This document shows, piece after piece, positions 7,164-15,005 of a DNA stretch of 46,043 nt. Made by a program: the position numbers and the translations under genes. Each line of letters begins with the position of its first letter. Position 1 is the first letter of the stretch. Origin of the DNA: JAQUGA01 sp964521105 (lineage in GTDB: Bacteria > Bacteroidota > Bacteroidia > Bacteroidales > WCHB1-69); the NCBI GenBank assembly GCA_964521105.1, contig CAZFPO010000014.1, positions 1 through 46,043 on the forward strand. The letters are read 5' to 3'. The notes under the pieces were generated by a model that made no database searches, was not told the origin of the DNA, and saw only the letters and a program-made list of their open reading frames with translations.

Positions 7164-8198
7164 ATGGTGAAAGCATGTAAATATGGAACTCATAGAGTAA
7201 TTGAACCGAAAGGGACACTCCCACAACCTGCCTATAAACTCGATAACACAATGGAGATATTTGACAATGAACTGCTAATTGATGTTCTTACGCTTAATAT
7301 CGACTCCGCTAGTTATACTCAAATTCAAGATGCCACAAACAGAGATGCAAAAAAAATGGAAGACATGATTATGTCTATTGTTTCCGAACGTGGCAAAATG
7401 CAAAATCCGTTAACTGGCTCGGGTGGAATGTTAATAGGAACTATAAAAGAAATTGGTACAAACTTTCCAAACAAAAAAATTAAAGTCGGGGATAAAATAG
7501 CCACTTTAGTTTCATTGTCGTTAACTCCATTAAAAATAGATAAAATTATTCATCTCGACCCCAATCACGATCAAATAGATATTGAGGGGCAAGCTATATT
7601 ATTTGAAAGTGGAATTTTTGCAGTATTACCAACCGATATGCCTGAAAAACTAGCTCTTGCAGCATTAGATGTTGCTGGAGCTCCTGCTCAAGTAGATAGG
7701 TTGGTTAAAGAAGGCGACACTGTTTGTATAATTGGTGGTGGCGGAAAATCTGGAATTCTATGTTGTTATCAAGCCATGAAAAATGTGGGCTCAACAGGCA
7801 AAGTAATTGTTGTTGAGTATTCACACGAAAATGCTCAACGAATTCTTGATATGAACTTAGCTCACCATGTTATTATTGCCGATGCTACAAATGTTATGGA
7901 TGTTTATCATAAAGTTTCGGAAATAACTGGTCCAAGAGGCTGTGACGTTACAATTAACAATGTAAATATTCCTAATACCGAAATGACATCGATTTTAATA
8001 ACTAAAGGACAAGGAGTTATTTACTTTTTTTCAATGGCAACTTCTTTTACAAAAGCTGCACTTGGAGCCGAAGGAGTTGGCAAAGACATACACCTAATTG
8101 TTGGGAATGGTTATGCAAAAGGACACGCTGATTTAACCCTAAATATTTTACGTGAATCAAAAGAAATTAAAAATCTTTTTGAAAAAATTTATTTATAA
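7164..8198 (+). CDS. kdd: L-erythro-3,5-diaminohexanoate dehydrogenase, copy 2
   Basis: A 344-aa paralogue of the preceding gene, colinear over its whole length, with the same N-terminal HRVIEPKG, the nucleotide loop GGGGKSG and a C-terminal KAALGAEGVGKD block. An in-frame TTG at 7140 would add eight residues, but the ATG at 7164 lines up with the start of copy 1 and follows an A-rich leader, so I prefer it. The two copies differ most between the nucleotide loop and the C-terminus. Substitutions are spread throughout, which points to an old duplication, not an assembly repeat. The two proteins may differ in cofactor or form a hetero-oligomer. kamA follows after 5 bp. Confidence 0.9.
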   Translation: MVKACKYGTHRVIEPKGTLPQPAYKLDNTMEIFDNELLIDVLTLNIDSASYTQIQDATNRDAKKMEDMIMSIVSERGKMQNPLTGSGGMLIGTIKEIGTNFPNKKIKVGDKIATLVSLSLTPLKIDKIIHLDPNHDQIDIEGQAILFESGIFAVLPTDMPEKLALAALDVAGAPAQVDRLVKEGDTVCIIGGGGKSGILCCYQAMKNVGSTGKVIVVEYSHENAQRILDMNLAHHVIIADATNVMDVYHKVSEITGPRGCDVTINNVNIPNTEMTSILITKGQGVIYFFSMATSFTKAALGAEGVGKDIHLIVGNGYAKGHADLTLNILRESKEIKNLFEKIYL

Positions 8199-8203
8199 CA
8201 ATC

Positions 8204-9448
8204 ATGATTAGTACAACAAATAATAGATTAAAATACTACCCCGAAGTTACTGATGAACAATGGAATGATTGGAAATGGCAGGTGAAAAATCGTATTGAAA
8301 CACTTGATCAATTAAAAAAATTCATCAATTTAACTCCCGAAGAAGAAGAGGGTGTGAAGGAATCCTTAAAAACACTTCGTATGGCTATTACACCATACTA
8401 TTTGTCCATCATTAATACCGATATTAAAAATGGACCTATCCGTAAACAAGCTATACCCACTATTTTTGAAACACATATTTCTCATTCCGACATAGAAGAT
8501 CCTTTACACGAAGATGGCGATTCTCCTGTTCCAGGCTTAACTCACCGATATCCTGATAGAGTTTTGTTTTTGATTACGGATATGTGTTCGATGTACTGCC
8601 GTCATTGCACTCGTCGTAGATTTGCCGGTACAAACGACTCAGAATCTACTTCGGAAAGAATCCAAAAAGCCATCGATTATATTGCAAAAACTCCGGTTGT
8701 TCGAGACGTTCTCTTATCCGGTGGCGATGCATTAATGGTTAGCGATAAATTTATAGAATCAATTATTCAGCGTCTTAGAGCAATTCCTCATGTCGAAATT
8801 ATCCGAATAGGCACCCGAACTCCGGTAGTGTGTCCTCAACGAATTACAGATGATTTGGTTAATATGTTAAAAAAATATCATCCGGTATGGATTAATACAC
8901 ACTTTAATCACCCGTCCGAAATTACACCGGAAGCTAAGTTAGCGTGCGAAAAAATCGTAAATGCCGGCATTCCTCTAGGTAATCAATCCGTATTGCTTCG
9001 TGGAGTGAATGATAACGTAGACGTAATGAAAAAACTCGTTCAAGATTTAGTTAAAATTAGAGTTAGACCTTACTATATATATCAGTGCGATTTATCTCAG
9101 GGAATTAAACATTTTAGAACGCCTGTTTCCAAAGGAATTGAAATTATTGAAAATTTAAGAGGTCATACATCCGGTTTTTCAGTTCCAACGTTTGTGGTTG
9201 ATGCTCCCGGAGGTGGCGGAAAAATTCCGGTAATGCCAAGTTATCTTATTTCTCAAGGTCCAAATAAAGTAATTTTGCGTAATTTCGAAGGAGTAATTAC
9301 AACATACGATGAACCTGATGACTATCAAAATAATTGCGAAGCCGTTGAAACCGATAGTGTGGCAAAAAGTGAAGGAGTGGCATCGCTTTTAAGTGGTGAA
9401 AAACTTGCTCTTGAACCCGAGAATTTGAAAAGAAAAAACAGACATTAA
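8204..9448 (+). CDS. kamA: L-lysine 2,3-aminomutase
   Basis: A 414-aa radical SAM, PLP-dependent enzyme that makes L-beta-lysine, the first step of lysine fermentation. The cluster motif CSMYCRHC places Cys128, Cys132 and Cys135 on the 4Fe-4S cluster. The PLP lysine is Lys340 in DAPGGGGKIP. Asp296 and Asp333, equivalent to the substrate-binding Asp293 and Asp330 of the Clostridium subterminale enzyme, are both present, which supports lysine and not glutamate as substrate. Length is normal for the family. It is tightly coupled to kdd2 and is followed by a strong hairpin. Confidence 0.96.
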   Translation: MISTTNNRLKYYPEVTDEQWNDWKWQVKNRIETLDQLKKFINLTPEEEEGVKESLKTLRMAITPYYLSIINTDIKNGPIRKQAIPTIFETHISHSDIEDPLHEDGDSPVPGLTHRYPDRVLFLITDMCSMYCRHCTRRRFAGTNDSESTSERIQKAIDYIAKTPVVRDVLLSGGDALMVSDKFIESIIQRLRAIPHVEIIRIGTRTPVVCPQRITDDLVNMLKKYHPVWINTHFNHPSEITPEAKLACEKIVNAGIPLGNQSVLLRGVNDNVDVMKKLVQDLVKIRVRPYYIYQCDLSQGIKHFRTPVSKGIEIIENLRGHTSGFSVPTFVVDAPGGGGKIPVMPSYLISQGPNKVILRNFEGVITTYDEPDDYQNNCEAVETDSVAKSEGVASLLSGEKLALEPENLKRKNRH

Positions 9449-9467
9449 TTATTTATCAATATGTATC

Positions 9468-9515
9468 AAAACTAATTTCAGAATTTAAAATTCCTTTTTT
9501 TCTGAAATTAGTTTT
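9468..9515 (+). terminator. Hairpin between kamA and kamB-like gene
   Basis: A perfect 14-bp stem, AAAACTAATTTCAG (9468-9481) with CTGAAATTAGTTTT (9502-9515), encloses a 20-nt loop and is followed by a short T run. It could end the kamA transcript or reduce expression of the next gene. It could pair in transcripts of either strand. Confidence 0.7.
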
Positions 9516-9524
9516 TTATTTAGT

Positions 9525-10544
9525 ATGCCATTTATAGATAAAATACTGCAAAACAAGAGTTTATCGATTGTCGGCTTGGAAAAAAACACTGGCAAAACGG
9601 AGTGTTTAAACTATGTACTGAAAGGATTAAACTCGAAAAATATAAATTTTACAGTTACATCTATTGGAATTGATGGGGAATCGATAGACCTAGTTACAAA
9701 TACTAAAAAACCAGAAATTGAAATTTTTGCAAATAATTATTTTATAACATCAGAATTTCATTATGCAAAACGCAAAATTATATCCGAAATTATAGATGTA
9801 AGCAAGCTAAAAACTTCTCTTGGACGATTTGTAACAGCAAAGGCTATAACCAATGGAAAAGTAATTTTATCTGGACCACACAACTCAAATTTACTTAAAA
9901 AATTCTCCCAAAATGCAATCTGTGTAAACTCTAAAATATTCATTATTGATGGAGCTTTATCTCGAATGAGTTCCGCATCACCTGCTGTATCCGATGGCAT
10001 GATTCTATGTACTGGGGCATCTGTTTCTGCTGATTTACAAACGCTTGTAAATAAAACTGATTTTACTTGCTCTTTGATAAATCTCCCAGAATTCCAAAAT
10101 AAGAAATGCTCAAATCTTATGGATATTGAAAAAGGTATTTGGGCTATTGATGAAAGCAATAATGTTTATGACCTCGAAATACCATCTACATTTTTACTCA
10201 ATAAAAACAAAGATAAGTTGTTTAAATATGGAAATTTAATTTATGCTACCGGAGTTATTGGCGATTCTATGTTGAATTTTTTAAAATCTCAAAAAGAATG
10301 CTCAAATGTTATTTTAATAGTTAAAGATTTTACCAGAATCTTTGCATCGAAAGAAGTAATTCACTCGTTTTTAAATAAAGGTGGACAAATTAAAGTTCTT
10401 TTAAAAACAAGTTTAATTGCTATTTGTGTTAATCCAACGAATCCAAGTGGTTTTGCGTTTAATTCAGAAGTTTTAAAAAAAGCAATTTATGACAAAACAG
10501 GAATTAGTACGCTTGATGTTCGAGAATTAGATGAAACAATTTAA
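9525..10544 (+). CDS. kamB: P-loop protein, putative lysine aminomutase reactivation factor KamB
   Basis: A 339-aa protein with a P-loop near the N-terminus (GLEKNTGKT, residues 17-25) and a central segment DGALSRMSSASPAVSDGM. Proteins of this kind lie directly after kamA in lysine-fermentation clusters, where KamB and the MutS-like KamC are thought to reactivate the B12-dependent KamDE. Here it is separated from kamA by a hairpin, and its stop overlaps by 4 bp the stop of the convergent glucosaminidase gene. The nucleotide-binding role can be seen; the reactivation role is inferred from gene context. Confidence 0.7.
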   Translation: MPFIDKILQNKSLSIVGLEKNTGKTECLNYVLKGLNSKNINFTVTSIGIDGESIDLVTNTKKPEIEIFANNYFITSEFHYAKRKIISEIIDVSKLKTSLGRFVTAKAITNGKVILSGPHNSNLLKKFSQNAICVNSKIFIIDGALSRMSSASPAVSDGMILCTGASVSADLQTLVNKTDFTCSLINLPEFQNKKCSNLMDIEKGIWAIDESNNVYDLEIPSTFLLNKNKDKLFKYGNLIYATGVIGDSMLNFLKSQKECSNVILIVKDFTRIFASKEVIHSFLNKGGQIKVLLKTSLIAICVNPTNPSGFAFNSEVLKKAIYDKTGISTLDVRELDETI

Positions 10545-11536
10545 TAAGAGGGTTTTGAACTGCTTGGACGTTTCTTTTTCAACCAAAGGTTTTCTCCCGA
10601 TTTAAGGTTTTCGGAAGTGTCGATACCATTTAGTTTTGCTAATGATTTTATTTTGATTGCATATAGCTGCGAAATGTATTGCATGGACTCACCCGATTTT
10701 ACTACATGAAAATCTCGGTCGCCTTTACTTCGCTTGGATTCGATATAAACTATTTCGCCAGCTTTTACTTTTGCATCTTTAGGTAAATCATTGTATTTCC
10801 GCAAAAAAACTTCGTCCGAAAAAATGTCTTTTGCAATAGAATAAAAAGTGTCATTTGCTTTCGCTACTAGAAAACGTGTGTGGTTGTTTTCGAAGATTTT
10901 TCTATTATTTATAGTTGATGTAGGATGATAAGTTACTCCCAGAATTACAACAACATCATCGCTTTCGCTTTGAATAACATTTGAATTATTATTTACAATG
11001 GTTTCAGTTGGTTTTTTCCCAGAGGGTTTGTCATAGCTGTATAACTCATATTCCTCAATTATTCGTACTAAAATTTTTGAGTATTCGGGATTGGTTGCAT
11101 AACCTGCATCTTGTAAGCCTTTAGCCCACGAAATATAATCATCGGAACTGTTTTCAAACAACGATTCATAGCGTTTGTTGCTGGTTAAAAACAAGGAGTG
11201 ATCGTTATAACAATCGTCAATACTTGGATATTTTCTAAAACACTCTTTCACGGTGTCATCATCTTTTAAAAAAGTTTCACCCGACCACGAGCTTCCGCAC
11301 TTTATACCAAAATGATTATTTGCATTAATTGCTAATTCGCTTGTACCAGCTCCCGATTCTAAAATACCCTGAGCTAAGGTAATGCTTGCCGGAATTTTAT
11401 ATTCGTTCATTTTTTTTATAGCAGCATTTTTATATTTGCTGATATAAATTATAATATCGGATTTTGTATAATTTTGCGAATGCAACGAAATGGTGAAGAA
11501 ATAGAGTAAAGTAATGGACAAAATAGCTCTTTTCAT
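10541..11536 (-). CDS. Secreted glucosaminidase with two LysM domains
   Basis: A 331-aa protein with a signal peptide (MKRAILSITLLYFFTISLHSQ). An N-terminal glucosaminidase (GH73-type) domain spans about residues 25-165, with ITLAQGILESGAGTSELA carrying the catalytic Glu and NNHFGIKC after it. Two LysM peptidoglycan-binding modules lie near 215-265 and 275-325 (TFYSIAKDIF and SMQYISQLYAIK). It cuts the glycan strands of peptidoglycan outside the cytoplasm. A long Ser/Asn-rich linker joins the domains. The gene converges on kamB with a 4-bp overlap and is divergent from rsmG. Confidence 0.9.
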   Translation of the reverse strand: MKRAILSITLLYFFTISLHSQNYTKSDIIIYISKYKNAAIKKMNEYKIPASITLAQGILESGAGTSELAINANNHFGIKCGSSWSGETFLKDDDTVKECFRKYPSIDDCYNDHSLFLTSNKRYESLFENSSDDYISWAKGLQDAGYATNPEYSKILVRIIEEYELYSYDKPSGKKPTETIVNNNSNVIQSESDDVVVILGVTYHPTSTINNRKIFENNHTRFLVAKANDTFYSIAKDIFSDEVFLRKYNDLPKDAKVKAGEIVYIESKRSKGDRDFHVVKSGESMQYISQLYAIKIKSLAKLNGIDTSENLKSGENLWLKKKRPSSSKPSY

Positions 11537-11559
11537 AATTAAATATAATCAATTTTTTG

Positions 11560-11567
11560 CAAAAATA
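11560..11567 (-). promoter_or_regulatory. Candidate -7 element for the glucosaminidase gene
   Basis: Reverse-strand TATTTTTG fits TAnnTTTG, about 24 bp upstream of the start at 11536 in the short divergent gap to rsmG. Confidence 0.4.
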
Positions 11568-11601
11568 TAAAATCTGAACAAACACTAAGCCAAAAAAATC
11601 A

Positions 11602-12063
11602 ATGAATTCAAATATAATTTACGAAAATTTTAAAAATTTAACGTTAACTCAACAAAAACAAATAAATGCAATATTTGATTTGTATGTTGANNNNNNNNNN
11701 NNNNNNNNNNNNNNNNNNNNNNNNNNNNNNNNNNNNNNNNNNNNNNNNNNNNNNNNNNNNNNNNNNNNNNNNNNNNNNNNNNNNNNNNNNGCCGAGCACA
11801 CACGAATGGAAGATCATAAAAATAAATATGATTTTATTTTAAGTAGAGCCGTAACACGATTACCTGAATTTATTAAATGGACAAAAGGTAGCATAAAAGA
11901 AAAAAAATTGCATGAACTTAAAAATGGGATTTTATATTTAAAAGGTGGAAACTTAGATGAAGAGCTGAAAGAGATTCGTCAGAACATTCAAATTTACAAT
12001 ATCTCTGAATGGTTTTCGGATGTTTTTTTTATAGAAAAGAAAATCGTTCACATTTATTCGTAA
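11602..12063 (+). CDS. rsmG: 16S rRNA (guanine-527-N7)-methyltransferase, interrupted by assembly gap
   Basis: The two visible pieces belong to RsmG (GidB), which methylates G527 of 16S rRNA. The first 29 residues (NLTLTQQKQINAIFDLY) are the family N-terminus. After the N run, RMEDHKNKYDFILSRAVTRL is the conserved region after the SAM-binding fold, followed by the usual C-terminus. About 120 residues are visible against roughly 205 in the family, so about 85 residues, including the glycine-rich SAM loop, are missing. The real gap is therefore likely to be about 250 bp, not the 100 N shown. The gene is probably intact in the organism. Confidence 0.88.
   Translation: MNSNIIYENFKNLTLTQQKQINAIFDLYVXXXXXXXXXXXXXXXXXXXXXXXXXXXXXXXXXXAEHTRMEDHKNKYDFILSRAVTRLPEFIKWTKGSIKEKKLHELKNGILYLKGGNLDEELKEIRQNIQIYNISEWFSDVFFIEKKIVHIYS
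11691..11790. other. Scaffold gap (100 N) inside rsmG
   Basis: Exactly 100 N, a conventional placeholder for a gap of unknown size. It removes the middle of rsmG. Confidence 0.99.
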
Positions 12064-12082
12064 AAGGGATAATATTATTTCT

Positions 12083-12090
12083 TAGATTTG
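12083..12090 (+). promoter_or_regulatory. Candidate -7 element for the MFS transporter gene
   Basis: TAGATTTG fits TAnnTTTG, 40 bp before the MFS start and just after the rsmG stop. Confidence 0.4.
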
Positions 12091-12130
12091 TCGATTAAAA
12101 AATTAATTATTCATTTAACAATTAATAAAA

Positions 12131-13761
12131 ATGACAGAAAAAATTCAAAAATTAATGAAAGACAATCCTGCTGTTCGTTGGACTGCACTTGTTTTTTTAG
12201 CATTTGCTATGTTTTGTGCGTACATTTTCATGGATATCCTATCTCCGGTTAAATCAATACTGGAATCTACTAGGGGTTGGGATTCAGATGCGTTTGGTAC
12301 TTATGCAGGATCTGAGACGTTTTTAAATGTTTTCATTTTCTTCTTAATTATTGCAGGTATTATATTGGATAAAATGGGGGTTCGTTTTACTGCAATCCTG
12401 TCTGGAATTGTTATGATTTTGGGTGCTGCCATAAACTGGTATGCCGTTACGGAAATGTTTCAAGGTTCTGGTTTAGAAACTTGGTTTACAAACAATTTAA
12501 ACTATATACCGGGATTTGATGAATTAGGTGTTTCTCCATTTTATAAAGGAATGCCGGCTTCAGCAAAATTTGCATCAGTCGGATTTATGGTTTTTGGTTG
12601 TGGCGTTGAAATGGCCGGAATCACAGTTTCAAGAGGTATTGTTAAATGGTTTAAAGGAAAAGAATTGGCACTTGCAATGGGGTCAGAGATGGCTTTAGCT
12701 CGCTTAGGTGTCGCAACTTGTATGATTTTTTCTCCTCTAATTGCAACTTCAAATATATTTGGTGGTGCTGATGTGTCAAATTCTGTCGCATTTGGAGTTA
12801 TATTATTGATGATTGCTCTAATTATGTTTATTGTATATTATTTTATGGATAAAAAATTGGATGCTCAGACTGGAGAAGAAGAGGAAAAAGATGAGCCTTT
12901 CAAAATTAGTGATATTGGTAAAATATTCAGAAGTAGCGGTTTTTGGTTGGTCGCTTTACTCTGTGTTTTATACTATTCAGCTATTTTCCCATTTCAAAAG
13001 TATGCTGTAAACATGTTAGAATGTAATTTAACTTTTTCTCCTTTGCCACAAGATTCTTTCTGGATTTCAGGGACAGCTGTTGCAATTGGTTATATTATCA
13101 TGCTGGCAGTGGCAGCCACTTCTTTCTCAAGCAATTTTTGCAAAAAAAATCTAAAAATTACTCTTTTAGTAATTTCGGTTCTTCTTCTTGTAGTTTATTG
13201 TTTTATGTCGTATAAACAACAATCAGCAGGTGCAATTTTCTCTGTATTCCCATTATTAGCTGTTGGAATTACACCTATTTTGGGTAACTATATTGATAAA
13301 AAAGGGAAAGCTGCTTCGATGTTAATGCTTGGTTCTATATTGTTAATTCTATGTCATTTAACATTTGCATTTTTACTACCTCAATTTAAAGGTCAGGAAA
13401 CAGCTGGTGTAATATTAGCTTTTTCAACTATTCTAGTGCTTGGCGCATCGTTCTCATTAGTTCCTGCATCTTTATGGCCTTCAGTTCCTAAATTGGTAGA
13501 TAACAACGTTATTGGTTCGGCATATGCTTTAATATTTTGGATTCAAAATATTGGATTATGGCTTTTCCCACTATTAATTGGAAAAATTTTAACATTTTCG
13601 AACACAGAAATTGCTAATAAGGTACAAGAAGGAGTGATTACTACAAAAGAAGCATCTATAATGTATGATTATACTAACCCTTTGATTATGCTTGCTTGTT
13701 TGGGCGTAGTAGCATTTTCTATTGGTTATATCTTAAAAGTAATTGATAAGAAAAAAGGTTA
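12131..13761 (+). CDS. MFS transporter, 3' end at assembly gap
   Basis: About 543 residues of a major facilitator superfamily transporter with repeated hydrophobic segments of about 20 residues (for example LVFLAFAMFCAYIFMDIL and GVILLMIALIMFIVYYFM), a cytoplasmic loop with GEEEEKDEP near residue 255, and a charged KVIDKKKG end. The last bases before the N run read TA in codon position 1-2, so the gene may stop right there or a few codons later. The substrate cannot be told from sequence; relatives are loosely annotated as nitrate or small-peptide carriers. The apparent continuation into the DUF4349 sequence is an artefact of the gap. Confidence 0.85.
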
Positions 13762-13861
13762 NNNNNNNNNNNNNNNNNNNNNNNNNNNNNNNNNNNNNNN
13801 NNNNNNNNNNNNNNNNNNNNNNNNNNNNNNNNNNNNNNNNNNNNNNNNNNNNNNNNNNNNN
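13762..13861. other. Scaffold gap (100 N) between MFS and DUF4349 genes
   Basis: Exactly 100 N. The frames on both sides happen to agree, which creates a false 792-aa open frame made of two unrelated proteins. Confidence 0.99.
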
Positions 13862-14509
13862 AGTGCCGAAATTAAAATGATGGTCGAAGATGTAATGAAA
13901 TCAACACACGACATCGAAAAAATAATTTCAAAATACAATGGTTTTATTTCCGATTCAAAACTCGAAACTTTGTCCAACTCCTTTTCAAATCAATTAACCA
14001 TTCGAGTTCCAGTGGCAAGTTTTGACAAAGTCATTAATGAAATTACGCCTTTAGCGGAATATATCGACCATCGAAATGTAGTTTCGGAAGATGTAACTAA
14101 AAATTACGTTGATACAGAAGTCCGCTTAAAAAATAAAAAAGAGGTTGAAAAACGTTTCATCGAGGTACTTCGCAATCAAGCTAAAACAGTTCGCGATATC
14201 ATGGAAGTTGAACGTCAACTTAATGAAATTCGCTCCGAAATCGAATCTGCCGAAAGTTATTTAAACTCTTTGAAAAATCAAATTAGTTTAAGCACCATTA
14301 CAGTCGAAATTTATCAAACAGTTAATTATCAACAACCACCAAAAGTATACACCAAATCAATTTTTTCGGAAATGGGTAATGCCTTAAAAAATGGGTGGAA
14401 TGGAATAGTATCTGTATTTATTTTGATACTCAATTTGTGGCCATTACTCTTTATTTTAATTGTGGCTTTAGTTGTTGTTTATTTTGTAAAATGGCGAAAA
14501 CGCAAATAG
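13862..14509 (+). CDS. DUF4349 membrane-anchored protein, 5' end missing in gap
   Basis: About 215 residues of a DUF4349 protein. The conserved core IKMMVEDVMKSTHDIEKIIS, then NQLTIRVPVASFDKVINEI, leads to a coiled-coil segment (VEVERQLNEIRSEIESAESY region) and a C-terminal membrane span (LWPLLFILIVALVVVYFV) ending in basic residues. Family members usually start with a lipoprotein or signal sequence, which here would lie in the assembly gap. The function of the family is not established; an envelope role is likely from topology. It must be annotated separately from the MFS gene upstream. Confidence 0.8.
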   Translation, partial: SAEIKMMVEDVMKSTHDIEKIISKYNGFISDSKLETLSNSFSNQLTIRVPVASFDKVINEITPLAEYIDHRNVVSEDVTKNYVDTEVRLKNKKEVEKRFIEVLRNQAKTVRDIMEVERQLNEIRSEIESAESYLNSLKNQISLSTITVEIYQTVNYQQPPKVYTKSIFSEMGNALKNGWNGIVSVFILILNLWPLLFILIVALVVVYFVKWRKRK

Positions 14510-14590
14510 GTTTATAAACATTAGTGTGTGAAAAAAAAAAGAGGAAAAAATATTTTTTTGATAAAATACTTTTTTATGTAAAAATATTTC

Positions 14591-14598
14591 TATCTTTG
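14591..14598 (+). promoter_or_regulatory. Candidate -7 element for rpsO
   Basis: TATCTTTG is an exact match to TAnnTTTG, 42 bp upstream of the rpsO ATG, after an A/T-rich stretch. Confidence 0.55.
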
Positions 14599-14640
14599 CA
14601 GTCCGAAATAAAATAACAAACGATATTAAAGTTAAAAAAC

Positions 14641-14910
14641 ATGTATTTATCATCTGATGTAAAAAAAGAAATTTTCGCTCAATACGGAAAATCAGAAACA
14701 AACACTGGCTCTGTTGAGAGTCAAGTTGCTCTATTTACTCATAGAATTAAACATTTGACTGAACATTTAAAAGCTAACAAAAAGGACAATGTTACACGCC
14801 GTTCTTTAGTTTTGATGGTTGGTCGTCGCCGTAAATTTCTTGATTATGTTAAATCTAAAGATATCGAAAGATATAGATCGATTATTAAAGAGCTTGGTCT
14901 CAGAAAATAG
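14641..14910 (+). CDS. rpsO: 30S ribosomal protein S15
   Basis: The 89-aa product is of normal S15 length and contains the conserved GSVESQVALFTHRIKHLTEHL and RRSLVLMVGRRRKFLDYV blocks. S15 binds the central domain of 16S rRNA early in small-subunit assembly. As in many bacteria rpsO is followed by pnp. A clear hairpin terminator separates the two, so pnp probably depends on read-through or its own promoter. Confidence 0.98.
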   Translation: MYLSSDVKKEIFAQYGKSETNTGSVESQVALFTHRIKHLTEHLKANKKDNVTRRSLVLMVGRRRKFLDYVKSKDIERYRSIIKELGLRK

Positions 14911-14929
14911 TCGAAAAAAATAGACTTTC

Positions 14930-14959
14930 AAAAAGGCAATTCCTAAAATTGCCTTTTTG
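14930..14959 (+). terminator. rpsO terminator
   Basis: The stem AAAAAGGCAATT / AATTGCCTTTTT has a loop of about six bases and runs into a T tract. It is a classic intrinsic terminator between rpsO and pnp. Confidence 0.85.
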
Positions 14960-15005
14960 TGTTTAAATTAATTTAAAAGAAAATATTATAATAAATTCCA
15001 AAAAA

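Noticed and set aside
9761..10159. A 132-aa ORF on the minus strand within the kamB-like gene
   Set aside because: It is antisense to a well-supported P-loop protein; it has no motif, and its composition looks like a reverse reading of coding DNA.
12131..14509. A single 792-aa MFS-DUF4349 fusion protein
   Set aside because: The join runs through 100 N. The two halves belong to unrelated families that normally are separate genes.
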